A model generated the notes under the pieces. The model was not told where the DNA came from, searched no databases, and saw only the letters and a list, made by a program, of their open reading frames with translations. Below, piece after piece: positions 42,201 through 53,887 of a stretch of DNA of 64,000 nucleotides; the first letter of the stretch is position 1, and each line of letters opens with the position of its first letter. Location of the stretch: contig NC_070568.1 of assembly GCF_026914185.1 (NCBI RefSeq), positions 434,001 through 498,000 of the forward strand. Direction: 5' to 3'. This stretch comes from Puccinia triticina (Eukaryota > Basidiomycota > Pucciniomycetes > Pucciniales > Pucciniaceae). The position numbers and the translations under genes were made by a program.

Positions 42201-43360
42201 AGGTCCGTCTGAGTGAGTGTTGGATAGATTGTCGGTGGTCTGTGTCGACCTGATGGGTCCGTTTGATACAGCTACACTAACCGGCGGGAAATATGCGCTT
42301 ACCATTCAAGACGTATTCACCTCTTACAGTGAAGTTAAGGTACTGAAGACGAAGGCAGAGGCAGCTGGGGTCCTGATGGATACCATCCTCCGTTGGGAGA
42401 CACAAACCAACATCAGGTTGAAAATTCTGAGATCAGACAACGGCGGTGAATTTGATTCTAAGGTCCTAGGGAAGTTTCTTACTGACAAGGGTATCATGGC
42501 TGAACGTTCTCTGCCATACCATCATTTTCAGAACGGCGCAGCAGAACACTACAACAGAACTGTTTCTGATATGGGCCGGAGCGTACTCTACGACAGCGAG
42601 TTGGGGCGCGAATTTTGGGGTTACGCCTTCCTATGGGCAGCGTGGACCATCAACAGGATCCCAAACCGCATCACCAAGGACAAGACGCCGTACGAATGTT
42701 TCTTTGGTGAGAAGCCACAGTTAGACAGGACTAGAGTTTTTGGCGCACGAGCATACGTACTAGTTGCCCCTGAGAAGCGAAAGAAACTTGAGGACCGCGC
42801 AGTGGAAGGACTAGTCGTTGGACACCTCCCGGAATCCAAAGGTTGGAATTTTTGGTTGCCGGCGTCAAAGAAGCTAGTTTCCTCCGAATGGGCTGATTTT
42901 GGACGCAACACGCTTCCGCCTGCAAAAGCGCAAGATTTGACTGAAGAACATCCTCCAGCGTGCGATCGTGTTCAATCGACTGAGTCCAAACGTCTAGAAC
43001 TGAATGATTTCACAGAAGAGCTCAAGGTGGCTTCACAGGAAGCTTTAGTGGATGCGGCTCAGGAAAGCTGTACTGATGATTCCGGCAATGTACCTACAAC
43101 CTTTCGAGCAGCTATGAGATCCAAGGATTCTGAACACTGGAAGAAAGCGATTGATACCGAGCTAGAGAACCTCCGACGTAAGAATGTGTGGGAAATACGC
43201 AAGTTACCTGCGAAGCACCGCAAACTTGGAGCCCGCTGGGTATTTGCTAAGAAGATCAATAGTGACGGATCTATCAAATACAAAGCGCGGTACGTCGCGA
43301 AAGGCTTCAACCAAAAGGAAGGAACAGATTTTGCACATACTTTTGCGCCCACTGCTACGT

Positions 43361-45224
43361 TGTGGTGCTCCATTCCAAACCATAAGTAGTATTTTATTGC
43401 TTCTTTTTACATATATTCATCATTACATAGCCCATCTCCCCTTCACCCTTCACAAATACCTCATTATTATTACATATTCAGATTCTACGCCAAATTTCAC
43501 ATATAGTCACTCCTACATAGTACCCCCTTATCTTCAATGGTTCAGTAGTTATAGAGGATATAAGACTTACAGACAACCTACAGTCTTCATTAGTTACAAT
43601 ACTCAATTCATTAGTAACTTACTTGAATCATTACAGTACATTCCTTTTACATAATTACTTTCAAATACTAAACCCTTTACATACATTTCTCATTATGTAC
43701 TATGGCTATTGTATACATTACATCATTTGGATTTGTGTATACATTACATCATTTGGATTTGTGCTTACCCTTTCCAGGAGTGCTCATCATTACAAGTTGT
43801 TACTATGTTCACATCACTTTTCCCTATTTGTACAACCTTTCTTCCCATAGCCAGAACTCTTCATTGTCTGTGCTCATCCTTCCTTCATATAAGAACTGTC
43901 TTTCCCCCCCTCACTTGTACGTTATGTGTCAGCCACAGAGTACATGTAACAGTACCTTACACGTACCAAGTACCTGCAATTGTTCACATCACATATAGTA
44001 CATTCCTTTTTACGCCTTTATTACATATGTATATCATTAGATACAAGCTTAAGAATGTACTCCTGTTATACATTACATTACAGATAACCATAGTTAAATA
44101 CAGTTACCATAATGTACTGCTGTTATGAGAGTTAAGTTACGTGCAACAGTAAGATTACAATACATTGTAACATTACTGTACACGTGAAATACACCAAGAC
44201 AGGTATCACTCATTTATCCCCTGTTACGCCTCAGTACCTATTTACATAACATATTGGTTATGATATAAATACATAAACAATACATGATGTAATCCAATTG
44301 AAAGAGCACTGAATGGAATCAATGATTGGTTATGATCAGCTAGTGTACACAGCTACTGATCCAGGATCAGTACTGATCATTACACTGCCCTGATCATTTC
44401 CAATGTTGATCCTCATGAGGATCTGCTTCCCTTGAGCGCTTCCAGTTCCCCCCTGGTCCTGAAGCGCCTCCAAGCGCCTCATGTTCCCTCCTGCTCATTC
44501 CCCTCTATATAAACACGCCCCCCAGGACTGTTTATCCCTCAGAATATTATTATAGCAAGGTTTAACACATACATAGTTAAACAGTGCCTTCATTCTCAAC
44601 CATCATTCAATTCAGGAATACTCTCAACTCTTGATTACCCTTACCTTTCTGTAGGTAAAACCACGAACCCAAGTTGAGTTATTCCTTGGATGCCTATTAA
44701 CACCCTGTGTTGATCTGGATGCGCCTTAATTGAGCAAGCCTCTCAGTCAAGATTACTGATAGAGTGAAACCTTTTACAGGTCTTACCACGAACCCATTGG
44801 CCCATCCTTGGCATCTTACACCATCATCTTGATAGTAACAACCCTCTCAGACACGGTTAGTTACATACAGGCTGACATTATGCAGAATTCTATATACAGA
44901 AATTATAAGTTAGAAATTACCCATTGATATCAGTGCAGTTGCTCCTGAACCCATTGCTATTGAACCTTGCCATTGCATTCCCCACTCTCATCACTCCTCC
45001 AACTCTCTTACCCTCAGTAGTCAGTAGTTAAGCTCATAGTACTAGCTCCTAAGATCAAGCAGAAATCAGCCACACCTTTTCTTCTTTTTCTTAGTGTTAC
45101 TCTCATCCCCTCAGCATTAGTCAGGAAGGCAGCCTCATCAGCACCCTTGCATAGCTTACATTAGTACTATTGTTGCTATCCATTTCCCTTCCAAGCTCTA
45201 TTCTCCCCTTTGAGTAGTTCCACA
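43361..45224 (+). repeat. Gypsy A2 5' LTR, interrupted
   Basis: Matches the 3' LTR 53888-54776 apart from the inserted solo LTR (43927-44877 plus duplicated TTATG) and a duplicated TATACATTACATCATTTGGA phrase near 43712-43763. Confidence 0.92.
43927..44877 (+). mobile_element. Solo LTR of a separate family (951 bp)
   Basis: Ends are inverted TGTCAGCC...GGCTGACA with the duplication TTATG at 43922-43926 and 44878-44882. The empty site is seen in the 3' LTR near 54422 (TGTACCTTATGCAG). CTCTATATAAACACGCC at about 44510 is a good TATA box. No internal sequence, so the rest of the element was lost by LTR-LTR recombination. Strand is taken from the TATA box. Confidence 0.92.
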
Positions 45225-45229
45225 AGTGG

Positions 45230-45245
<16 letters not shown>
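45225..45245 (+). promoter_or_regulatory. Primer-binding site of Gypsy A2
   Basis: TGGTGTCCCAACAGTGGC after the LTR, identical to copy 1. Confidence 0.7.
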
Positions 45246-45265
<20 letters not shown>

Positions 45266-45453
45266 ATCTTCAGCTCTAGTAACACTCTTACCATCAGCTA
45301 CATACTACTTTTACCTACACTCCTCATACTCCTTTCTTTATAAATCAACTCCCTGCTTTTAGCATCAACTTCAACCAACAGTAACACTATCAGCATCTCC
45401 ACTATCAACCTTCAACACCCTTCAGGTTTAGATTCAACTTATCTGCTTCAATC

Positions 45454-47925
45454 ATGTCTGCCCAAGGATCTCCCAACACCAATGTTGCTCCCAGTCTTTA
45501 CCCTCCAGTGGATCCTTCCAGTAATGCTGCAGTTCAGGACTCCACCACTTCCAATGCTGGTCAGACTCAGGTTCCTCCCACTGGTCCAGGTTACCAACCT
45601 TCTTCTACTGGTCCAGGTCCACAGGCTTCTTCCAATGCTCCAGGTCCACAGGCTTCTTCCAATGCTCCAGATCCCCAGGGTTCTTCTACTCCACAAGTCA
45701 ACTCCAGTTCTTACAGACCTCCACCTGGACCTCAGACTTCCAGTATCCCTAAGTACACAGGATATAGAGATACCAATCAGCCTTCAGAAGATTCAGAAGA
45801 TTTAGATGCACCACCACCCCGCTTTCCCAGGTTCCAGCGCCAAAGGGACAACTCAACACACTCCACCAGGTCCAACACTCACTTTTTAAATAAGGAACCA
45901 GCTATGCCTAGGTATCAGGATCCGGTCAGCAGAGGAGTAAAGATCAAACCCATGGACAAAGAGCTCTTCTTTGATGGAACCAACATGCCTGTGGAGAAAT
46001 TCATTAGAAGGTATGAAAGTGCTGGAAGAGATGATGGTGCTAACTCTAAGGAACTGGCTGGACAAATCATTGCTTTTATCAAAGGGTTGGACCTTAAGGA
46101 TGAAGTGGAAGACATGTCAGGCCATGAAAACTTGGATTGGGAAACACTGAAGAAACAGCTACTCACCAGGTTTGGAACTTCTCAGCAATTGGTCAGATAT
46201 ACCAGGGAGGATCTCAGGAAACTAGTCTACAAATCTGCCCAGGATGGAGGAATCAGCACCTTGGAAACCTTCAACACATTCAGAAACAAGTTTGAAACCA
46301 TCACTCACTACTTGGTAAGAATGGGGTACAGTACCAGCCTGGAGGAATTCAGACACCTTCTTTTGGAAACTCTTCACAAGGATCTGGATCAAAGGGTTAC
46401 TAGGAGCTTGATGAAGGACAATCAAATGCTAGCCTCAAAGGACGGAGGTGATATCTTGCCAGACACTGAAACTCTTCTTACCTACATTCACCAGGAAGTT
46501 TACTCAAGATCAGTGGTCAACAGAAGGACTGAATGGAGGGCAGAAGAGAAATTCACTTTGGACAACTCACCTAGGACCTCCAAACCCACACCTGCTACTC
46601 AGGGAGCTGCCCCTACTGCTTCTACTTCTCTGGACAAACAAGTGGAACTCCTTACCAAACAACTTGCATTTCTTACTGCTGGCAAAGGACTACATCCCCA
46701 CATGGACAAACCTGCTAGGACCTGGCCATTCAAATGCTATTATTGTCATCAGGAAACCCATGGAACCAACAGCTGCTCTCAACTTGCCCAGGACATGTCT
46801 AGTGGTGCTGTTATCAAGGATGGAAGAGATTACAAACTTCCAGACAAATCAGTTATTCCATGGATTCCAAGCAGACCAATCAGAACCCCAGTGGAAGAGT
46901 ACTCTAAAACTAAGCTCACATCTTCTTTTGGCCAACTAGAGGAGGACCCAGTCTATTATCAAACCCATAGTTATGAAGCAGACCTTGGAAAGAGGACCAG
47001 AAACAACTCTAAGGATCAGGATGAAGAGGAATCAGCCAAGTCAGACAAAAGGATCAGAAAGGAAAAACAGGACCTAATGGACATGGATACAGAGGACTTA
47101 CTTCACATGACACAGCCCCCCACTCCTAGTGCTTCCAAATCCCCTACTTCAAAAGGCTCCCCTCAAGTCAGATTCCAGGATAAGGACAAGGATTCAACCA
47201 CTGCACCTAAGGACAAACCAGTTAAGAAAACCTATTTGGAAAAGACTTTGGCCAAGGAGTACCCAGGAATTGAAGAGGAAGTGGCTAGTAGGATGTTGAC
47301 TGCAGGAAAGATGGAGTTGGCCTTTGGAGAAATCTTTGCTATATCACCAGGAGTTACTGACTGTATCAGGAAGAAGATAACCAACAGAAGGGTCCCATTG
47401 GATGGTGTCAAATCAGCAAACTTCACAGACATGGAGGATGAAGAAGAACCAGCACAGGAGCAACCCACTACTCACTACTCCTGCCCCCTTGGATACATCA
47501 CCATCACTATTGGAGGAGAGAAACATCAAGCACTCTTGGATACTGGCTCTATGGTCAACATTATTCCTGAAACTCTTGCACATAAACTTGGATTGGTACT
47601 CACTGCTAAATCTATGAAGCTCAAAGGAATTGGAGGCCACCTTACTGATATACCTGGAATTGCTGAAGATGTGGAGGTAACCATTGGGAAAGTAGTCAGG
47701 ACAGTTCATTTCTGGGTAGCCAAAGGACCAGTTCAGATGATTATTGGAAAGCCTTTCTCGATGGATGTCTCAGCTAACATCAACTACAATGGAGCCAGAG
47801 GAGAAGCACTTTCAATCATGGATTCAGCTGGTCAGACTTTTTTGGTTCCAATCATACTCCCCAGTAATCAGAAGTGGGAAACCAGCATACCTTCCAATTC
47901 TGGACTGGTAAATTTTTTAGATTGA
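45454..47925 (+). CDS. Gypsy A2 gag-protease, intact
   Basis: Uninterrupted 823-codon frame. The N-terminus is rich in Pro/Ser/Gln and has one extra PGPQASSNA-type repeat relative to copy 1. The capsid region (FFDGTNMPVEKFIRRYE) is followed by the knuckle CYYCHQETHGTNSC (CX2CX4HX4C), a Lys/Asp-rich linker (KDQDEEESAKSDKRIRKEKQ) and the protease motif LLDTGSMVNIIPETLA. The position that is a stop in copy 1 is AAG here. Ends TGA at 47923, one codon after the slippery site. Gag forms the particle; the protease would cleave Gag and Gag-Pol. Confidence 0.93.
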   Translation: MSAQGSPNTNVAPSLYPPVDPSSNAAVQDSTTSNAGQTQVPPTGPGYQPSSTGPGPQASSNAPGPQASSNAPDPQGSSTPQVNSSSYRPPPGPQTSSIPKYTGYRDTNQPSEDSEDLDAPPPRFPRFQRQRDNSTHSTRSNTHFLNKEPAMPRYQDPVSRGVKIKPMDKELFFDGTNMPVEKFIRRYESAGRDDGANSKELAGQIIAFIKGLDLKDEVEDMSGHENLDWETLKKQLLTRFGTSQQLVRYTREDLRKLVYKSAQDGGISTLETFNTFRNKFETITHYLVRMGYSTSLEEFRHLLLETLHKDLDQRVTRSLMKDNQMLASKDGGDILPDTETLLTYIHQEVYSRSVVNRRTEWRAEEKFTLDNSPRTSKPTPATQGAAPTASTSLDKQVELLTKQLAFLTAGKGLHPHMDKPARTWPFKCYYCHQETHGTNSCSQLAQDMSSGAVIKDGRDYKLPDKSVIPWIPSRPIRTPVEEYSKTKLTSSFGQLEEDPVYYQTHSYEADLGKRTRNNSKDQDEEESAKSDKRIRKEKQDLMDMDTEDLLHMTQPPTPSASKSPTSKGSPQVRFQDKDKDSTTAPKDKPVKKTYLEKTLAKEYPGIEEEVASRMLTAGKMELAFGEIFAISPGVTDCIRKKITNRRVPLDGVKSANFTDMEDEEEPAQEQPTTHYSCPLGYITITIGGEKHQALLDTGSMVNIIPETLAHKLGLVLTAKSMKLKGIGGHLTDIPGIAEDVEVTIGKVVRTVHFWVAKGPVQMIIGKPFSMDVSANINYNGARGEALSIMDSAGQTFLVPIILPSNQKWETSIPSNSGLVNFLD

Positions 47926-47967
47926 GACCAGGTTTTCAGTTCCCTTCCCTTACAACTGCAACCCTGG
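47913..47967 (+). promoter_or_regulatory. Predicted -1 frameshift signal (gag-pol, copy 2)
   Basis: T TTT TTA at 47913-47919 in the gag frame, an 8-base spacer and the same stem-loop at 47928-47967 as in copy 1. Confidence 0.75.
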
Positions 47968-49777
47968 AAAATAACCAAAAGCAACAAACTGTAGACACTC
48001 ATTCAGCAAAATATAAATCAACTCTAAAAAAAATAAAACCAGTAAACCAACCAATGCCATTATCTCTCAATCCCCCATTATCAAGGCCACCACTCTCCAG
48101 AGATCCTTACCTCACTCCTTTGAGCCCTTTTCCTCCACCATTCACTCCTACCTCTAAGATTACTCAAGAAAGGCTGGACCTCATCAACTTTGGACCTCCT
48201 GGATGGCTCTCTCCTCAAGAATATCTCCTGCTGGTATGGGTAATTGTGATTAGACAAGGTGCTTTGGCTTTTGTGGAAACAGAAAGAGGCCTTCTTAAAC
48301 ACACCTATGGAAAGCCTTATATTATTCCAGTCATTCCCCATGAACCTTGGCAACAGAAACCAATTCCAATCCCTGCACCCATCAAAGACCAGGTTATAGA
48401 ATTGGTAAGGGAAAGACTCAGCACTGGCCTCTATGAACAATCCTTTTCCAGTTATTCCAGCCCTATATTTTGTGTAAAGAAGCAGGATGGTAAGCTCAGA
48501 ATTGTACATGACCTTCAGAAACTCAACAAAGTCACCATTAAGGACGCTGGACTACCACCAAAGACAGAGGAACTCATTGAATCATTCACTGGAAGGGCTT
48601 GCTATGGACTAGGTGATATTATGGGAGGATATGATGAAAGAGAATTAGCTCCAGAATCCAGACCTCTGACCACCTTTGAAACACCCCTTGGAAGATTTCA
48701 ACTTACCAGATTACCCCAAGGAGCCACCAATTCAGTTGCAGTTTACCAGGCCCAAATGATGTGGATACTCCAGGATGAACTACCTCAACATATGGGAATC
48801 TTTGTGGATGATGGAGGTATAAAAGGACCAACCTCTGACTACAATGAAGAAACTCTAAAGGACAACCCCCAGATCAGAAGATTTATCTATGAATATGCCA
48901 TTACTCTGGAAAGGATTCTTTTCAGGATTGAAGAAGCTGGACTCACCATCTCTGGGAAGAAATTTGCTTGCTGTGTACCTGCTCTGGATCTGGTAGGCCA
49001 TGTGGTTTGTAAGGAAGGCAGAAGGATATCCATCAAGAAGCTCAACAAAATTGAAACCTGGCCAACTCCCACCACTCCTTCAGATGTCAGAGGATTCCTA
49101 GGTATCTGTGTATATGTTAGAATGTTCATTAAAAATTACTCAACCCTCACTGCTCCACTCAGAAGACTCACCAGGAAGGACTCCTCTTGGGATTGGACTG
49201 AAGATTGCCAGGATGCCTTTGAGGACCTTAAAAGGATTGTTGGAACTGATATCACCCTAAAGAAATTGGACTATGGACCTGATGCTGGCTTAATCAAACT
49301 CTCAGTGGACTCCAGTGTTATTGCTGCAGGTGCTGTTCTTACTCAACAGGATTCTGATGGATTGGATAGGCCTGTGTTATATGAGTCAGTAGTCTTTTCA
49401 CCCACGGAATCAAAATACTCACAATCCAAATTAGAACTCTGTGGTGTTGCCAAGATCCTCAAGAAACTTCAAACCAAACTGTGGGGCCAACATTTTCAAC
49501 TCAGAGTGGATGCCCAGTGCCTTATTGGAATGATCAACAACCCTTCACTTCCCAATGCCCCTATGAACAGATGGATTGGATTTATTCAGTTATTCTCCTA
49601 TGACCTTGTTCACACTCCTGGAAAAACTTTCACCTTACCTGATGGACTTTCAAGAAGACCCCCTGATTCTGATGAAGATGATTGTCCTAGCTTTGATGAA
49701 GATGAAACCTGGATCAAACTTCACCCTGGATTTGGAACTAAACATTCTTCTTTTGGCCTGCTTCTGGGGACATCAGC

Positions 49778-49794
49778 TAAGTTGGGGGAGGGGG
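49778..49794 (+). promoter_or_regulatory. Central polypurine tract candidate, copy 2
   Basis: TAAGTTGGGGGAGG inside pol, identical to the 3' tract at 53873-53886. Confidence 0.6.
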
Positions 49795-51174
49795 TAAGTA
49801 ACTTGCAGCAAGGAATTTGGAAGCACCTCCAGGAATACCTTTCAACCATGAACAAACCTCCAGGATGCAGCAGCCTGGAATTCAAGCAAATTTTGCACAA
49901 ATCAGCCAACTTCTTCCTTTCCAATGAAGTCTTTTCCCAGATAGTAGTCACCTCTCCTTCAGCTCAGAAATCCATCCTCAATTCCCTTCATGAATCCTCA
50001 GGCCACAGAGGTATTGCTGAAACCTACAGAAGGATTAAACTCAGATTTTGGTGGCCAGGTCTCAAGAGAGGTGTTACCAAGTGGGTCCAGTCTTGTGAAA
50101 CTTGCCAGAAGAGGAGCTCAAAATTGCCAATGGAACCCAAGAAACCTACAGGAGCAGCAACCATCTTTGGAAGAGTCAGTTTGGATACAGTTCACATCAA
50201 AGCTGGCAAATGGAAGTACCTGGTAATTGCAAGAGATGACCTTTCTGGATGGGTAGAGGCAGTTGGACTGGAAAAGATTCAGGCAAAGAAAATCTCTCAG
50301 TGGTTCTTGGACAACTGGATCTACAGATATGGAGCCCCTTGGTCAGTCACAGTGGATGGAGGCTCTGAATTTGGACAGCAATTTAAAAATCCCTTCTGGA
50401 ATCTGGAATCAAAATCAAAGTCACCACTCCTTATTATCCTGAAGCGAATGGTATGGTAGAAAGAGGACATCAGGCAATTAAGGATACCTTGGTCAAGCTC
50501 TGTGGAAAAGAAGGCAAGAAGTGGAGGAATTATTTACCTTTAGTTTTATTTGCAGACAGGATTTCCACCAAGAGATCAACTGGGTACTCACCTTATGAAC
50601 TAGTTCTTGGACAGCCCCCCATCTTACCCATTGATTTAGAATTGGAAACCTTCTTTGGAGTGGATTGGTCAAAGGTAGAATCAACTCAGGATCGTTTATT
50701 GGCTAGGACTCGGCAGCTTGAAAACAGGGATACCATCTTGCAGCAAGCACACCAGCAGCTCATGGATTCCAGGAAAAACTCTGTGGATTATTGGAACAAG
50801 AAGAAAACATCAAGGCAGCCACTAAAGAAAGGTCAATTAGTAGTAGTGTATAACAAATCTTTGGACTCTCAGTTTGGCAAGCTCTTTGAAAATAAATGGA
50901 ATGGCCCTTACAGAATCAAGGCTCAAAATCCAGAAGGGTCTTACATCTTGGAAGAATTGGATGGCACAGAATTGGCCAGAAGGTTTGCTGCAACTCATGT
51001 CAAGGAATACCACTCCAGGTAAAAACAATAAATAAGGAATAATCAATTCATTTCTCTGCTCTTTTCTCTTTCTCATCTTCTTACACAATAACATAAAAAA
51101 AAAAAAAAATCAAATCTATAAAATCAGAAACAAATCAATATAAATCAGCTTCAAATACACTCAAATAAAAATAA

Positions 51175-51965
51175 CTAAAATAAAGTCAAGCTCACCTCTT
51201 CTTCTTTTATCACTACATCATCTTCTTCCATTTCTCCTTCTTCTCCATCTTTCTTTTTCTCTTTTCCCTTCTTCTTATCTGAAAATAAAAATTAAAATAC
51301 ATAAAAGAAAATTAAAGCATAGCATTAGTAAAATTCTAAATAAAGAAAAAAAAAAAAAAAAAAAAATAGAACTTACCCTCAGCTCTTATCCTCTCCATTT
51401 CTGCTTCTACTCTCCAACCATCTTCCTCTTCTTCCACTTGGTCCCTCACCCTTAATAATTCCAGGGCATTCCTTTCCTCAGTTTCCTCTATCATGGCATC
51501 TATGATTGAATGGGTATCCATCTATAGAAACAGGGAAAAATATCAGTATTATAATCAATCTTCTTTTTTTCAAATTCTTATTCATATACATACAGAATCC
51601 ATTTGACATACATGCGTAAAAGCGTTGTGGAACCGGCTATACAATTTCAGGCGTGCGTTTCGTGCGGCAACCGGGTCGTCGAGGTCCTCACGAGCGAAGG
51701 CGAGGAGTCCTTGTTGGATATAGTGGCGCAAGGCATCGACTTCTTTGGGCTTAAAAGAGTCTCTCATACCGGCGTTGTACGCATGAACGTTGTCGACGAA
51801 CGAGTGCGCTCTGCGAATGGAGAATGGGATTTTGTAGGAAGGCCTAATAGCGGCCTCTTCGTCAAGTTGAGATGAAGTTATGGATGTGTTTGACGAATAA
51901 TCTAATGAGTTATCAAGGTTCTCTTTCGGTGACAAGGGCGTGGAAGTGGCGCTGGAGGAAAACAT
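51175..51965 (-). CDS. Antisense spliced gene of Gypsy A2, unknown function
   Basis: Three exons on the minus strand: 51965-51612 (354 nt), 51521-51377 (145 nt), 51278-51175 (104 nt); 603 nt in all, 200 residues. Introns begin GTATGT and GTAAGT and end CTATAG and TTTCAG. The N-terminus is Ser/Thr-rich (MFSSSATST). The middle is predicted helical (HSFVDNVHAYNAGMRD; VDALRHYIQQGLLAFARED). A Glu/Arg segment resembles a coiled coil (IEETEERNALELLRVRDQVE). The tail is Lys/Glu-rich (KKKGKEKKKDGEEGEMEEDD). No transmembrane segment, signal peptide or known family. Exon lengths match copy 1 (353/145/89) apart from that copy's one-base loss and in-frame differences in exon 3. TCTATAAGG lies about 55 bases upstream of the ATG. 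Role unknown; regulation of the element is one possibility. Confidence 0.6.
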
Positions 51966-53569
51966 TACGGATAACAAACAGCAATAACGGGAACTTTCTG
52001 TTGACCAATGACCTAGACCTTATAGAAACTATTCCTTCCTCACTTCATGACGTCACTATGGACGCATTCACCTTTCAGAATTGGTTGGCGCGGTTATTCT
52101 TTCATTTCTTTAATTTTGACTCTGGTGTTTGACCCAGTTTAATCTACCTTTTCCGATATCTCTTGGCGCGTAAATACCGCGATCATTTCATCTAACACCC
52201 TCTTCAGACGATTGGCCAGCCTCAGGAGTCCATTTGGACAGTCCCTCGGCGGTACCTTTGGTTCATTTCATTATGTATCCCTTGGATTTCAAACTTCTTT
52301 GCGGCGGAAACCGCGGAAATCGTAATGAAACTTTGGAGCGTTTCAATAACAATTCGGCTGGCCTCAAAATTCATATTACACCTTTCCAGTTTCATCTTTC
52401 CAATCTTGGCTTTCGTTTGAACTTGGTTGTAGCCGATTCTATTGAGCGGTGTTGGAATTATAAGCGCTCAAAGCTTTGTTAGGATTTACGCGGTCTCATT
52501 TACGGTTTTCATTCAGCGTTCACGGCCGCCCATTGGCCGAATTAATCTTTCATAATGATCGGTTTTCGTTTCATCTCCTCCTTCTTGCCTTTCTAATTAA
52601 CTCAGAATCAGAACTTTTAATCAACGGAAAGCCGAGTTATACCCAAAAACATATTGCCTTCTATTTACGCGGTGTTATTACTACGCGCACCTGCGGATCT
52701 CGCTTGGATTCTTAACCTACCCTACACAATCAAAACTAAATAAGTAGTATATACCATTTTAATCTACGGAATCGGCCCTTTCGAATGAGCTCGGTTTCAA
52801 GAAAATTCATCGAGCCGTTCCGAAGATACAGGTCGACCATTTCCTTTCTTTTTTTTGGCGTTCCGCACGCGCGCCCCCCGCTTGGAGCCCCCGCTCAGAC
52901 AACAGGACCCCTCTTTTGGCATTACACGCGCATGGACACATGTTCCATTCCCCATCTGGACAAAATTAAGGCTTTTTTTTCGTCGAAATGGTGAATTCCA
53001 AAGTGCCCAGTACTGAACAGAAACCAAGAAACATTCATTCCCCAGCCATTGATCCATCCAGTCATTCATTGAATTCCTCGATCATCATCATCATCATCCT
53101 AAAAATCATTCTTTCTGAAAAAATAATCATTTATTCATTCCTGAACAATCAATCATTCCTCCATCATCATCTTCACCCTGTATTCTAGGAATTCTTCAGC
53201 CAACAAACCAATTCACCATTATAATCAATTTCTTCCAACACATTGCAGCTCAGAAACCACCCAATTAGAGCAAGAATATTCTTTTGTACAGCTTATCAGC
53301 TTCCCTGGACTTCAAATTCTCTTCACAGAACTCTACATTATATACTCAGATACTCAGAAATTCAGCCATTCAACCCCAAATCATTCACAACCTTCAGAAA
53401 CTACAATTATCAACCCCATCATTCATCATCAATCATTGCATTCTTCCATTGGCCTCAGTTAGGCAGGAAAATTATTGTATTCTTCAGAGTGGAATTTAGT
53501 CTAATATGTGTCTGTCTCAAGGATATTGCCTTCAGCAGAGTTAGATCTTCTTAAACATTCACCCCTCAT

Positions 53570-53850
53570 TGATAATTGGACCTTCTTTTGGATACTGGAC
53601 TCTTTGGATTGGATACTGGACTATGGATACTCTGGATACATAGGACTATTGGACTTTGGATTGGACTTGGATACCTTGGACTCAGATATACTGGACTTGG
53701 ATTATACTTGGATTCTATTGGCTTTGGACACTGGACTCTGGATTTGGACTACTACTCAGTACTTTGGACTTCACCTTCTGGAGAAACACTGGACTTTGGA
53801 CTCTTGGACTCAACATTCTTCAACTCTTTCTGGATCACTCTTCTCTTTGG
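53570..53850 (+). repeat. TGGA/TTGGAC-rich low-complexity tract, copy 2
   Basis: Same tract as in copy 1, shorter by small deletions; non-coding by appearance. Confidence 0.7.
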
Positions 53851-53872
53851 TGCATTGCCTGGGGACAGAAAA

Positions 53873-53887
53873 TAAGTTGGGGGAGGA
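53873..53887 (+). promoter_or_regulatory. 3' polypurine tract of Gypsy A2
   Basis: TAAGTTGGGGGAGGA abuts the 3' LTR start at 53888. Confidence 0.8.

Larger units (their letters stand above)
47874..51022 (+). pseudogene. Gypsy A2 pol with a one-base deletion in integrase
   Basis: Same layout as copy 1: RT (FVDDGG), RNase H, integrase zinc motif (HESSGHRG...CETCQKR). The protein is identical to copy 1 for about the first 676 residues. At about 50384 a C present in copy 1 (CAATTTCAAAAATCC) is missing (CAATTTAAAAATCC). The frame runs to a stop at 50457, and the remaining integrase, including the catalytic Glu (MVERGHQ) and the WNGPYRI motif, continues in another frame at 50453-51022. Shorter spacing than copy 1 occurs at 49926-49945, an in-frame loss. 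RT and RNase H could still be made; integrase could not. Confidence 0.92.
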
